A stretch of DNA of 10,586 nucleotides from Bacteriovoracaceae bacterium UBA4097 (GCA_002381765.1 DFXX01000083.1:32854-43439), one strand, 5' to 3'. Positions 1 through 6,522 are shown, counted from the stretch's first letter. Notes: generated by a model from the sequence alone, not told the origin. Program-made: numbers and translations.

Positions 1-492
1 ACCCGCGGGCTTAATGAATCGGTTTCGGAAGCTCCCGCCAACGAGGCCAATCGCGGTGGTGTGACCTTCGAGACCTATTATGAAAAAGACATTGCCTACG
101 GCTTTGCCTTTGATGTGGGTCTTCGTTATGAGCGAGAGATCATTAACTATGAATCCGCTTCCTTCACTACCACCAGGGCGATGTTTCTCGCCGATGCTCT
201 CTACTACTTCTCGACTTTCAAAGAATACATTCCAGGGAAGTTCTTTTTGGGCCTTGGTTTGGGTTACGGTGTTTCTAATACCAAGACCACGGCACTCTCC
301 CAATCAGGAGTGGTAGCACTGGTTCCCGCCTTTAAAGCGGGTGTGACTTATCCATTCAATGATACTTGGGAATTACTTCTGGATGGCGCTTTTGAGACAT
401 TGCAGACTAGAGAAGAGCAAGAAGATGGTCATGAGCAGACAACAACGCAAACTAACTTCAAAACAGGAATTGGTCTGCGCCGATACTTCTAA
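1..492 (+). CDS. Outer-membrane beta-barrel-like protein, 3' part of gene
   Basis: The frame is open from base 1, so the true start and signal peptide lie outside the window; the GTG at 61 is in frame but has no reason to be the start. 163 residues are visible. They show alternating polar/hydrophobic stretches rich in Gly, Tyr and Phe (for example GKFFLGLGLGYGV and LVPAFKAGVTYPF) separated by polar turns. The protein ends in RRYF, with the C-terminal Phe typical of proteins inserted in the outer membrane by the BAM machinery. This suits a small porin-like or OmpA/OmpW-like barrel; substrate and family are not recognisable. The gene is convergent with the ATPase gene, with only 11 nt between the two stop codons and no terminator between them. 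A second version of its last codons lies at 1964-2016. Confidence 0.7.
   Translation, partial: TRGLNESVSEAPANEANRGGVTFETYYEKDIAYGFAFDVGLRYEREIINYESASFTTTRAMFLADALYYFSTFKEYIPGKFFLGLGLGYGVSNTKTTALSQSGVVALVPAFKAGVTYPFNDTWELLLDGAFETLQTREEQEDGHEQTTTQTNFKTGIGLRRYF
443..482 (+). repeat. Repeat copy A: imperfect inverted repeat in the 3' end of the beta-barrel gene
   Basis: This is the upstream copy of a direct repeat whose partner is at 1964-2003 (offset 1521 bases). Bases 448-477 encode QTNFKTGIGL, and the partner encodes the same ten residues in the equivalent frame. Here the arms pair imperfectly: 446-455 can pair with 470-479 with one mismatch and one G-T wobble, around a conserved middle TTCAAAACAGG (one base differs in the partner). 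No transposase or integrase accompanies it. It could be half of an insertion-site duplication, or a hairpin element that appears twice. Confidence 0.6.
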
Positions 493-503
493 AATCAACC
501 AAA

Positions 504-1745
504 CTATTTCACTACCTTTATCATCCTTTGACGATAACCAAAATCTAGTCGAGTACCTGAAATCGCAGAGCCTGCTGATAATGTTCCGGCCGTAGCATGG
601 ATCAAGAACCTGTGATCGAGCACCCACTCTTTAAAGAAGGGATTTGCAAAAAAATACTTCTCATCCGATTTATAGACATACTCTTTTTTCTCTAGGGCAT
701 TAAGGGCATTCGTTACAGCGCCTGGGCTCTTAACCCCGATCACCTTTTGAAAATCCTTCCCGAACAGCTTTATATTTTCTTGAGCTTGCAAAGGGGCCAA
801 TTGAATTAATAGATTTTTTTGAATCTTTGTTAGGTCTTTACCTTCAAGAACTCCTTTAAAATACTTCTGCTCGTTCTTATAAATGATATCTAACACATCA
901 AAAAAAGCTTCGAAGTCGAGAGTCATACTTTTTTCGAGGCTGTCAAAGGCTACGCGGCAAAATGTCTGAATATCTCCCGTGATACCGTAACATATTTGAT
1001 AGAGATAATCGTAGACTTCCCTTTTGAGAGCTATCTTTTTGTTTTGGAATCTTTCACTAATAAATTCATAAAACTCATCAGCCTCAATATGTTCAAAATA
1101 TATTATCTCAGCTTGTTTGTAGAAAGGAGAGGTTTGATCTCTAAAAATGTGATCCATCTCATGTCTGATACTACCCACATACATGAAAGATATTCGAGGA
1201 AATTTTTGAATTTTACCTCTCATATATTTTAAGATTGCGTCACCGTTTTTGACTTCCTTTATGGCCTGGAATTCATCAAAAAGAATGATTACTTTACCAT
1301 TTGTCCTTTTGATCGTTTCTTCTAAAAATTCAAAAGCCACATTCAATGTTTTCTTATACTCCTGTCCTTGAGCCGCTACTCCCAACGACAGTCCTCCACT
1401 TTCTGAAACCTCTAGTTTCGGACTTAAACGAGAAGCGAAATCAAGTACCTTTTTTGAATCCCACACTTTATCCAAAACTCTTTTGCATGCATCTATAATG
1501 GCTTCAGCGATGTCCGATGAATCCATGACGTGGTAAAAATCAATATCAACCTTGTGATTGCCTCTCATTCCATCTATTACATGATGAGCTGTGGAAGTCT
1601 TTCCAATCCTTCGATCTCCAATGAGAGCAAGGTTGTGTCCACTTTCAAGCTTTGCTAATATCCGTTCTTCCATTTTTCTACGCTGACAGTAATCGTCGCC
1701 TTCTACTACTGGGCCATCAATAAATGGATTCTTTTCTAGCTTCAA
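504..1745 (-). CDS. AAA-type ATPase (ATPase_2-like) with C-terminal winged helix
   Basis: This is a 413-residue P-loop ATPase of the kind common in archaea and scattered in bacteria (PF01637-like). The opening NPF..GPVVEGDDY matches the usual family start. Walker A is GDRRIGKT (43-50). Walker B is KVIILFDEFQ (151-160, Asp157/Glu158). A sensor-like GSIRHEM follows at 191-197. Residues about 305-375 look like a winged helix (KSPGAVTNALNALEKK...FANPFFKEW), normally a DNA- or partner-binding part. The start is TTG at 1745, chosen because GAGGAG lies 5 nt upstream; the next in-frame ATG (residue 25) would remove the conserved N-terminus. Two 60-base stretches counted (1021-1140) are 27-33% G+C against about 50% in neighbouring genes, which suggests transfer. 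Residues after about 380 form a tail of different composition. The role is unknown; such ATPases occur alone, in mobile elements or in defence loci. Confidence 0.85.
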   Translation of the reverse strand: MKLEKNPFIDGPVVEGDDYCQRRKMEERILAKLESGHNLALIGDRRIGKTSTAHHVIDGMRGNHKVDIDFYHVMDSSDIAEAIIDACKRVLDKVWDSKKVLDFASRLSPKLEVSESGGLSLGVAAQGQEYKKTLNVAFEFLEETIKRTNGKVIILFDEFQAIKEVKNGDAILKYMRGKIQKFPRISFMYVGSIRHEMDHIFRDQTSPFYKQAEIIYFEHIEADEFYEFISERFQNKKIALKREVYDYLYQICYGITGDIQTFCRVAFDSLEKSMTLDFEAFFDVLDIIYKNEQKYFKGVLEGKDLTKIQKNLLIQLAPLQAQENIKLFGKDFQKVIGVKSPGAVTNALNALEKKEYVYKSDEKYFFANPFFKEWVLDHRFLIHATAGTLSAGSAISGTRLDFGYRQRMIKVVK

Positions 1746-1757
1746 AGTTTCTCCTCT

Positions 1758-1839
1758 GTGTTACTCAATTTTGAGTAACACCATAATAATTTTACTCAAA
1801 ACTGAGAAAAATTCAAGAAATTTACGCAAACCTGAGTAA
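1758..1839 (-). promoter_or_regulatory. Three phased palindromic operator-like sites in the ATPase promoter
   Basis: Three 18-bp sites of pattern TTACTCAA-N2-TTGAGTAA begin at 1761, 1792 and 1822, so their centres are 31 and 30 bp apart, about three helical turns. Site 1 (1761-1778) is perfect and extends to 11-bp arms at 1758-1781. Site 2 (1792-1809) has two mismatches to the consensus in its right half. Site 3 (1822-1839) has one mismatch in each half. A -10-like TATTAT (minus strand, 1783-1788) sits between sites 1 and 2; the hexamer 17 bp further upstream is poor. Site 1 would cover the start of transcription and lies next to the ribosome binding site. A bound protein should therefore block ATPase expression. 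The regulator is not identified; the winged helix of the ATPase itself is one candidate. Confidence 0.75.
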
Positions 1840-1963
1840 AGCGAGAAAAAATCTTTTAATACTAAGCGCTTACGCTTCATTAAGTTGTCTTAGATCAACA
1901 ACTTTCTAGAGATTACTTAATGGGGAATGATTTTTCAGTTAAGGGGAAGTCTGAAAGCAGTAA

Positions 1964-2016
1964 CGAAGCAAACCAATTTCAAAACAGGGATTGGTTTGCT
2001 TCGGTGATTTTTGTAA
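1964..2016 (+). repeat. Repeat copy B: duplicate of the beta-barrel gene 3' end forming a perfect hairpin, possible terminator
   Basis: Bases 1969-1998 encode QTNFKTGIGL, the same residues as 448-477, followed by LLR and a stop (2005-2007), so no working protein is left. The frame is open only from 1921. Bases 1964-1977 (CGAAGCAAACCAAT) are the exact inverse complement of 1990-2003, with a 12-base loop. T5 follows at 2008-2012 after four bases, so on the + strand this could act as a weak intrinsic terminator. It lies 15 bases beyond the stop of the 2OG oxygenase gene, but that strand has no T-run after the stem. Every arm difference from copy A creates or keeps a Watson-Crick pair. Confidence 0.6.
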
Positions 2017-2018
2017 AT

Positions 2019-2969
2019 TTACTTCATCAACCCAATTTCTTTCAATCGGATCATCAGCCACTCGTGCGAGTTGATAGGAGGATACTTCTCCCCTGCACCC
2101 ATGCAAGATGGGATACAGGAGAGCTGAGTATCAGGATTCGGATGAACAAAGAATGGCATTGAATAGCGGTTCGATGTGGCATCGTCAGGGTTAACTACCC
2201 GGTGGGTTGTGGCAGGAATCACATCATTCGTGAGACGCGACAACATATCACCGGAATCGACCACTAATTGTTTTTCATTGGTTTGAATAGGAAGCCATTT
2301 TCCATCGCGGTCTAAGAGCTCAAGCCCCGAAGAAGTTGCACCCACCATAACTGTGATGAGGTTGATGTCTTCATGGGCAGCAGAACGAACGGCGTTCTTT
2401 GGAGCACCCTGAGCGAGAGGTGGATAATGAATGGGACGAAGGATTGAGTTTCCGTCCTGAAGCATATTGCGGAAATAGGTCTGAGGAACATCTAAGGCCA
2501 TTCCAAGAGCGTCCAGGATCACAGTGGCCGTGGTATCGAGACCATTATAGAGCTTAAGGAAAGTGTCTTTGAATTCAGGAATTTCAGTGGGCCAGATGTT
2601 TTCCGGGAAGTACTTCTGGAAGCGCTCAGGGTTTACAAGTGAGTCGCGTCCCACGTGCCAGAACTCTTTTAGATCTGGGAACTGAGAGTTTTTTGCGTGC
2701 TCAACTCCAAAGGCCGTGTAACCGCGCTGGCCTCCGCCCTCTTTACAGACGTAGGTTTGCTTTCTTTCAACTGGAAGCTGGAAGAATTCATGGATAAGGT
2801 CATAGGCCTTAGCTGTGAGCTTATCATCTACCGGGTGATCAACCATGACGATGAAGCCATAGTCCTTAAGTCCTGTGAAGAGATTATTCACGAAGCTAAC
2901 TTTGTCGTTGTTAGTTCCGTTAACAAAACTCATCAAGCTCAGCTCTGGTACTTTTCTAATGGTATCCAT
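2019..2969 (-). CDS. 2-oxoglutarate/Fe(II) oxygenase, isopenicillin N synthase-like
   Basis: This 316-residue protein belongs to the non-haem iron dioxygenase family with DIOX_N and 2OG-FeII_Oxy parts. Family members couple decarboxylation of 2-oxoglutarate to hydroxylation, desaturation or ring closure of a small molecule. The N-terminal part carries the usual GLKDYGFIVMVDHPV segment (33-47). The iron ligands are visible as His199-x-Asp201 (AAHED) and His256 (TTHRV), and the co-substrate pair as Arg268-x-Ser270 (NRYSMPFF). All key residues are present and the length is normal, so it should be active and cytosolic. The ATG start at 2969 has AAGGGGG about 5 nt upstream. It stands alone, 123 bp downstream of the lipoprotein gene, with no biosynthetic partner nearby, so the substrate cannot be guessed. 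It could be read from its own promoter or by read-through; I saw no convincing promoter in the gap. Confidence 0.9.
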   Translation of the reverse strand: MDTIRKVPELSLMSFVNGTNNDKVSFVNNLFTGLKDYGFIVMVDHPVDDKLTAKAYDLIHEFFQLPVERKQTYVCKEGGGQRGYTAFGVEHAKNSQFPDLKEFWHVGRDSLVNPERFQKYFPENIWPTEIPEFKDTFLKLYNGLDTTATVILDALGMALDVPQTYFRNMLQDGNSILRPIHYPPLAQGAPKNAVRSAAHEDINLITVMVGATSSGLELLDRDGKWLPIQTNEKQLVVDSGDMLSRLTNDVIPATTHRVVNPDDATSNRYSMPFFVHPNPDTQLSCIPSCMGAGEKYPPINSHEWLMIRLKEIGLMK

Positions 2970-3092
2970 GAGGTCCCCCTTAAACTAAAGTTACCTATCT
3001 AAATAATCCCATATGACAAAGGATGTCTAAGCAAAAAATTAGATGGATACTAGCGAGAAAATGAGCATGAAAAAGTTACATGAGATCGAGAA

Positions 3093-4250
3093 CTATTTAC
3101 CGCAGTCTTTGTCTTTTTGGCAGCGCTCTTTTAAGGCCTGGGCCTGGGCCACCATATCAGAGTCCTCATTATGGGCAATCTTAATATCCCCTAAGACTTC
3201 ATAATATTTGGAACCTGGATAGGTTAATTCGCCCTTATCGTTAAGAGTCAGATAGTTTAAGCAAGCAGCGTTGAAGATTTCTTTCTTAGTGTTATCACGC
3301 AAGCAATAGATCTCTTTCCCACTGGCATCTCTTTTGATGTGAGAGACAAGAAGTGCATGAGTTCCAAACTTTTCACCATGATTGGTAAAGACTATGGTGG
3401 GCTGAACACCCAGCTCAAGCTTCTCTTTCACTTCATGCAGGACTGATTGGTAGTATCCCTTGGACTTTTTATCGGACCCCAACCCTACGGAGAGCCCCTG
3501 CCAAGACATGGCATGATTGGCCCAGGTCTTAGCGACCTTATCTCCTAAATATGACTGAAGTGCAGGATGCTCTGAGAACTCTTCGAGGTTTTGAAAGCCT
3601 GGAATAGTTGCGGTCTTATTGGAAGTCACCTGATCGATAATCCCTTTATAATATTCGATGGCCTTTCTCTGCTCGTCTTCATTAGGACTCTCTAGATCAT
3701 GAGGAGCGGTCTGACCTGGCTCAAAAAATGCCAAGCGATTGAACTGAGCATTCACCCGGGCGTGACCCCAACAGTAACCCTGAGTTTGGTCATACTGACC
3801 TACGTAATCGGTATTTCTGAAGGCGAGACCATTTTGAGGCACGGTCATATCTTCAGTGCCTTCGAAAGGAGGTCGTTTAAAGATATTAAAATTGTCCGGA
3901 CAGAGCTTCTCGCAAGAGCAGAGATCCTTCGTGCAGCTTCCCCAGGAATCGCATTCACAAACAAGTTCAGTAGTGTGCTTGAGAATTTCTTCAAAATCAC
4001 TACTCTCTTCTGAACTAATGGATCTCCCCTTATCATCTACGCAGTAGCGAATTTCTTTACCATCTTTATTTTTATTGGCCTTATGAGTTTTTTCTTTTTC
4101 TTCTTCATAAGCATTTTTTGTAATGGAACTTTTTATTTTAGCAAAAGGAGACGTGAAAAAGTTTTTAACTCCATACCCCACTCCAAGCATGTTTTGATTA
4201 CAGCCTATAAGCAGAAATGGCAGAAGAAGAATGAGAAGATGATTTCTCAT
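3093..4250 (-). CDS. Cys-rich lipoprotein with papain-like Cys-His-Asp pattern
   Basis: This is a 385-residue predicted lipoprotein. A hydrophobic leader of 16 residues ends in the lipobox LIGC (Cys17), so it should be anchored in a membrane facing the periplasm or cell surface. A charged linker (about 45-65) precedes a cysteine cluster: Cys70, then Cys98, 100, 106, 111, 113 and 117, likely disulphide-bonded. The rest resembles a papain-fold enzyme: QGYCWGHA (Cys160 followed by Trp, as in papains, calpains and transglutaminases), then GTHALLVSHI (His298), then YCLRDNT (Asp319/Asn320). The order and spacing suit a Cys-His-Asp/Asn triad, but I know no named family that fits, so protease, amidase or transglutaminase activity is inference. 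The start overlaps the previous gene as ATGA, with GGAGGAG just upstream, so the two are translationally coupled and probably act together. Confidence 0.75.
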   Translation of the reverse strand: MRNHLLILLLPFLLIGCNQNMLGVGYGVKNFFTSPFAKIKSSITKNAYEEEKEKTHKANKNKDGKEIRYCVDDKGRSISSEESSDFEEILKHTTELVCECDSWGSCTKDLCSCEKLCPDNFNIFKRPPFEGTEDMTVPQNGLAFRNTDYVGQYDQTQGYCWGHARVNAQFNRLAFFEPGQTAPHDLESPNEDEQRKAIEYYKGIIDQVTSNKTATIPGFQNLEEFSEHPALQSYLGDKVAKTWANHAMSWQGLSVGLGSDKKSKGYYQSVLHEVKEKLELGVQPTIVFTNHGEKFGTHALLVSHIKRDASGKEIYCLRDNTKKEIFNAACLNYLTLNDKGELTYPGSKYYEVLGDIKIAHNEDSDMVAQAQALKERCQKDKDCGK

Positions 4251-5035
4251 AACTCCTCCAAAAGATTCATCCAGGAGAGCCGCTCAGGAGACTCAGACTG
4301 AAGTTGCTTTTTAATAGAGGCCAAGGTTTCTGTGGGCTTCTTGCCTTCTCTTTTGGCCTTGAGATATCGGCAGAACCTCATACTCCAGGTTAAGGAATGT
4401 GGGTACTTTTGAAGATCTTTTTCGCACCAGAGATTGGGAGAAATTTTCTTCGTCGCGGCACTTGATACAAGATCATAACGGATACGATTATTGATATTGA
4501 AGTTTTCATGAACGGAGCCTAAATAATAGAAGGCGCGATCAAACTCCTTACTCGCAATGAGCTCTTCCACTTTCTGATCTCTATTCCATGTCGCAAATGG
4601 CGCTTTGGCATTTCTCTCTAAAGGACTGCCTTCTACAGCATAGGTCTCGATAGACTTGATCCAAGACTTTAATTCTGGCTTTTTGCCCTCTTCAGAGTTC
4701 TTTAAGCGATTTAGGTTTCTAAGAGCTTTGGCTTTATCGGATAAAGTGAGAACCACGGTATTGACCAGAGCTTCGGTCTTATCTTCTTTTACGGGAATCT
4801 TTAGCGCTTCTTCATAATGGAAGAGGGCCTTCTCTTCAAAGCCGTAATTGAAATACTCACGAGCTAGAAGCAAGCGGAGTTCAAAGGCCTTAAGTGGCAT
4901 TTTTGCCATATAGGGCTTCGCCTCTTCCAGGATCTTATCCTCAAAGGGTTGAATATCTTTTAACTCCACCGCCAGTGAGGAGAAAGAACTCAATAATAAG
5001 AATAATAAGGTAAAAGTCTTCACAGAGGACTTCAT
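4247..5035 (-). CDS. Secreted TPR-like helical protein of unknown function
   Basis: This 262-residue protein starts with a clear Sec signal peptide (MKSSVKTF, hydrophobic core LLFLLLSSF, likely cleavage after Ala22 in SLA). No cysteine follows, so it should be released into the periplasm or exported. The mature part is all-helical by appearance. Residues about 47-84 (LKAFELRLLLAREYFNYGFEEKALFHYEEALKI) read as a TPR-type helix pair, and further amphipathic helices follow to the end. No catalytic motif was seen, so a scaffold or partner-binding role is likely. Its stop overlaps the lipoprotein start by four bases (ATGA), tying it to that putative enzyme. It begins 36 bp after yggS, with no strong ribosome binding site, and is probably co-transcribed with it. 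I do not recognise the family. Confidence 0.7.
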   Translation of the reverse strand: MKSSVKTFTLLFLLLSSFSSLAVELKDIQPFEDKILEEAKPYMAKMPLKAFELRLLLAREYFNYGFEEKALFHYEEALKIPVKEDKTEALVNTVVLTLSDKAKALRNLNRLKNSEEGKKPELKSWIKSIETYAVEGSPLERNAKAPFATWNRDQKVEELIASKEFDRAFYYLGSVHENFNINNRIRYDLVSSAATKKISPNLWCEKDLQKYPHSLTWSMRFCRYLKAKREGKKPTETLASIKKQLQSESPERLSWMNLLEEL

Positions 5036-5071
5036 CGACTTAACGGAAAAAAACTTTAAAGTCCGAGCGAG

Positions 5072-5743
5072 TTACTCAAACATAATGGTGCCCAAGCGGA
5101 TCCAGTTGGACTTTTCCTGGAGGGCAAATTCATAATCCTGACTCATGCCCATAGAGGTTTGAAGAGTGAGATTAAGCTCACTTTCAAGCTTATTCTTCTC
5201 TACATTAAGTTCCTCAAAACAGCGACGGGCCTCGGCTTCAAAAGCTTCGGTACGAATGGTTCCCATGGTCATCAGACCCACCAAACGCAGCTTCTCGCTC
5301 GTAACCGCAGATTCGGCGGCCGATTTTAATTCGGTATAGGTCTCAAAGCCCGACTTCTCGGCTTCATGAGAGGTATTGACCTGAAGAAAGATATTGATAG
5401 GGCCTGAGAGGCGATCTTCCGCCTTTTTAAGCTTATCCAAGAGTTCCTGATCATGAACCGAATGAATGGCAAAAAGATTGGGAACGGAGAAGAGTTGATT
5501 CACTTTATTGGACTGAAGATGGCCAATCATATGCCATCTGATTTCCGGGCACTCATCTCTCAGGGCCCGGGCCTTCTCTTCCAGATCCTGAACTCGATTT
5601 TCGCCAAAGTCCCGGTGTCCCAGATCATAGTAGGCCTTGATCTCTGCCAGCGTTCTTTTTTTAGAAACGATGAGTAGGCTCGAGCCTTTGGGGAGCTTGG
5701 AATTGATACTCGCGAGCTTTTCTTTGAAGTCTGCCTTATGCAT
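5072..5743 (-). CDS. yggS: YggS/PROSC-type pyridoxal phosphate homeostasis protein
   Basis: This 223-residue cytosolic protein has the alanine racemase N-terminal fold (PF01168) without the second racemase domain. The family binds PLP and keeps vitamin B6 and amino/keto acid pools in balance; it has no firm enzyme activity. Visible family motifs are IVSKKR (Lys28, the PLP Schiff-base lysine), GENRVQD, WHMIGHLQSNKV, LQVNTSHEAEKSGF, LVGLMTMG, SMGMSQDYEFAL and the end IRLGTIMFE. The frame stays open upstream to 5845, but family alignment and length put the start at MHKADFKE (5743). There the ATG overlaps the stop of the preceding gene by eight bases, with GAGG upstream. The preceding gene ends in an A-rich run (see findings). 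Confidence 0.92.
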   Translation of the reverse strand: MHKADFKEKLASINSKLPKGSSLLIVSKKRTLAEIKAYYDLGHRDFGENRVQDLEEKARALRDECPEIRWHMIGHLQSNKVNQLFSVPNLFAIHSVHDQELLDKLKKAEDRLSGPINIFLQVNTSHEAEKSGFETYTELKSAAESAVTSEKLRLVGLMTMGTIRTEAFEAEARRCFEELNVEKNKLESELNLTLQTSMGMSQDYEFALQEKSNWIRLGTIMFE

Positions 5744-6077
5744 CCTCTTGATCCTCAGTCTTTTTTTTCTTTTTAAGACTGATATTGGCCTTAACTTCAA
5801 AGTCATACTTCTCGATGATCTTATCGATCTCCCGAGTGAGATCAATCTTATCTAAGTATGACTTAAGTTCGTTTTTAACCGAGGAGACGAATTCCGTTTT
5901 CGTACTGCGGGCGTTCTCTAAGAGTCCCCCCACAATATCTTTCGGAAGGGGTACGTCCTTAAGCAGGGCCCGTACACTCTCTTCGGTCATAAAAGCTGCA
6001 GTAACTCCGGTGGTCAGGACCTTTTTAAAAATGTCCGTGATCTTTCCGTCTTTATCTTTGTCTTTATTGTCTTCCAT
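5736..6077 (-). CDS. Small charged helical protein, phasin-like, function unknown
   Basis: This 113-residue protein has no signal peptide. It opens with a highly charged stretch (MEDNKDKDKDGK), continues with a hydrophobic helix region (IFKKVLTTGVTAAFMTEESVRALL), a middle (PLPKDIVGGLLENARSTKTEFVSSVKNELKSYLDKIDL) that looks like an amphipathic helix or coiled coil, and a C-terminal FEVKANISLKKKKK followed by an acidic end. The layout recalls phasin-like proteins that coat polyhydroxyalkanoate granules, but no signature proves it. Its ATG follows directly on the stop of the upstream gene (TAAATG) with no good ribosome binding site of its own, so it is probably translated by re-initiation. Its end overlaps yggS by eight bases. 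Both joins indicate one operon and balanced expression. Confidence 0.75.
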   Translation of the reverse strand: MEDNKDKDKDGKITDIFKKVLTTGVTAAFMTEESVRALLKDVPLPKDIVGGLLENARSTKTEFVSSVKNELKSYLDKIDLTREIDKIIEKYDFEVKANISLKKKKKTEDQEDA

Positions 6078-6509
6078 TTATAAACTCGCTGCCCTTTTTG
6101 CAAAGGCCTTCATAGTCATTGGTAAATTGGTGTTAACAAGAGTCTTCTCGATCATGCCAAGTCCCGGAAAGAAACCCTTTAGGGTCACTTCTAAAGAATA
6201 GGTCACTTCGGTGCGAGCTCCCCCCAAGTCCTTCAAGGTCCAGCGACCATTATTGACCTTCATTAAATCACCGGAGAGAAGCGACCAGCTGACTTCCTGA
6301 TTTGGATTGTGAGAGAGCTTAATAGTGTAAGAGATCTCTTTAATGATATTAAGATTAAGCTTAACCTCTGCCCCGTCTTTTGATTCTTTACTTACTTCTA
6401 CCGACTTCACCCCATCCACAAAATTAGGATAATTCTTATAATCGATAATTGCTTGATAGAATTTATCAACTGGGACATCGAATACTTCTGTTCTTTCTGC
6501 CTGGGCCAT
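6078..6509 (-). CDS. SRPBCC/COQ10-START-like lipid- or quinone-binding protein
   Basis: This is a 143-residue single-domain protein of the polyketide cyclase/dehydrase-COQ10 type (PF03364-like). The fold makes a deep hydrophobic pocket for lipids, quinones or similar ligands. Supporting features are the N-terminal strand plus V...KFYQAIIDYKNYPNFVDGVKSVEV (typical of the family opening, including the YPNF turn), a middle beta sheet with a W in GRWTLKDLGGARTEVTYSLEV, and a long C-terminal helix from about 118 to the end (MIEKTLVNTNLPMTMKAFAKRAASL). The length is normal and no export signal is present. The ATG at 6509 has AAAGGA 6 nt upstream. It is 13 bp after glpX and its stop touches the next start, so it belongs to the same operon. 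A role as quinone chaperone or RatA-like protein is possible; the ligand is not visible. Confidence 0.85.
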   Translation of the reverse strand: MAQAERTEVFDVPVDKFYQAIIDYKNYPNFVDGVKSVEVSKESKDGAEVKLNLNIIKEISYTIKLSHNPNQEVSWSLLSGDLMKVNNGRWTLKDLGGARTEVTYSLEVTLKGFFPGLGMIEKTLVNTNLPMTMKAFAKRAASL

Positions 6510-6522
6510 TTAAAATCCTTTA

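Noticed and set aside
1882..1904. Small inverted repeat AAGTTGT / ACAACTT with a 9-base loop in the gap upstream of the ATPase
   Set aside because: Seven-base AT-rich arms, no T-run and no nearby gene it could serve; too weak to call a terminator or operator.
1920..2162. An 80-codon + strand open frame across the hairpin and the oxygenase 3' end
   Set aside because: It runs antisense through the conserved oxygenase gene and has no family features or ribosome binding site.
2970..3092. TTGTCA on the minus strand as a -35 for the oxygenase gene
   Set aside because: No acceptable -10 hexamer lies at 16-18 bp; nothing else could be supported in this gap.
5041..5071. ACTTTAAAGT followed by a T-run between yggS and the secreted protein gene
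   Set aside because: The palindrome has no loop and is AT-rich, so it cannot form a stable terminator stem; the genes are probably co-transcribed.
5072..5079. TTACTCAA, matching a half-site of the ATPase palindrome
   Set aside because: It is just the last codons and stop of yggS, with no second half-site after it; an 8-base match is expected by chance.
5744..5845. Longer YggS reading with 34 extra N-terminal residues
   Set aside because: The extra part is a basic out-of-frame reading of the preceding gene; family length and motifs place the start at 5743.
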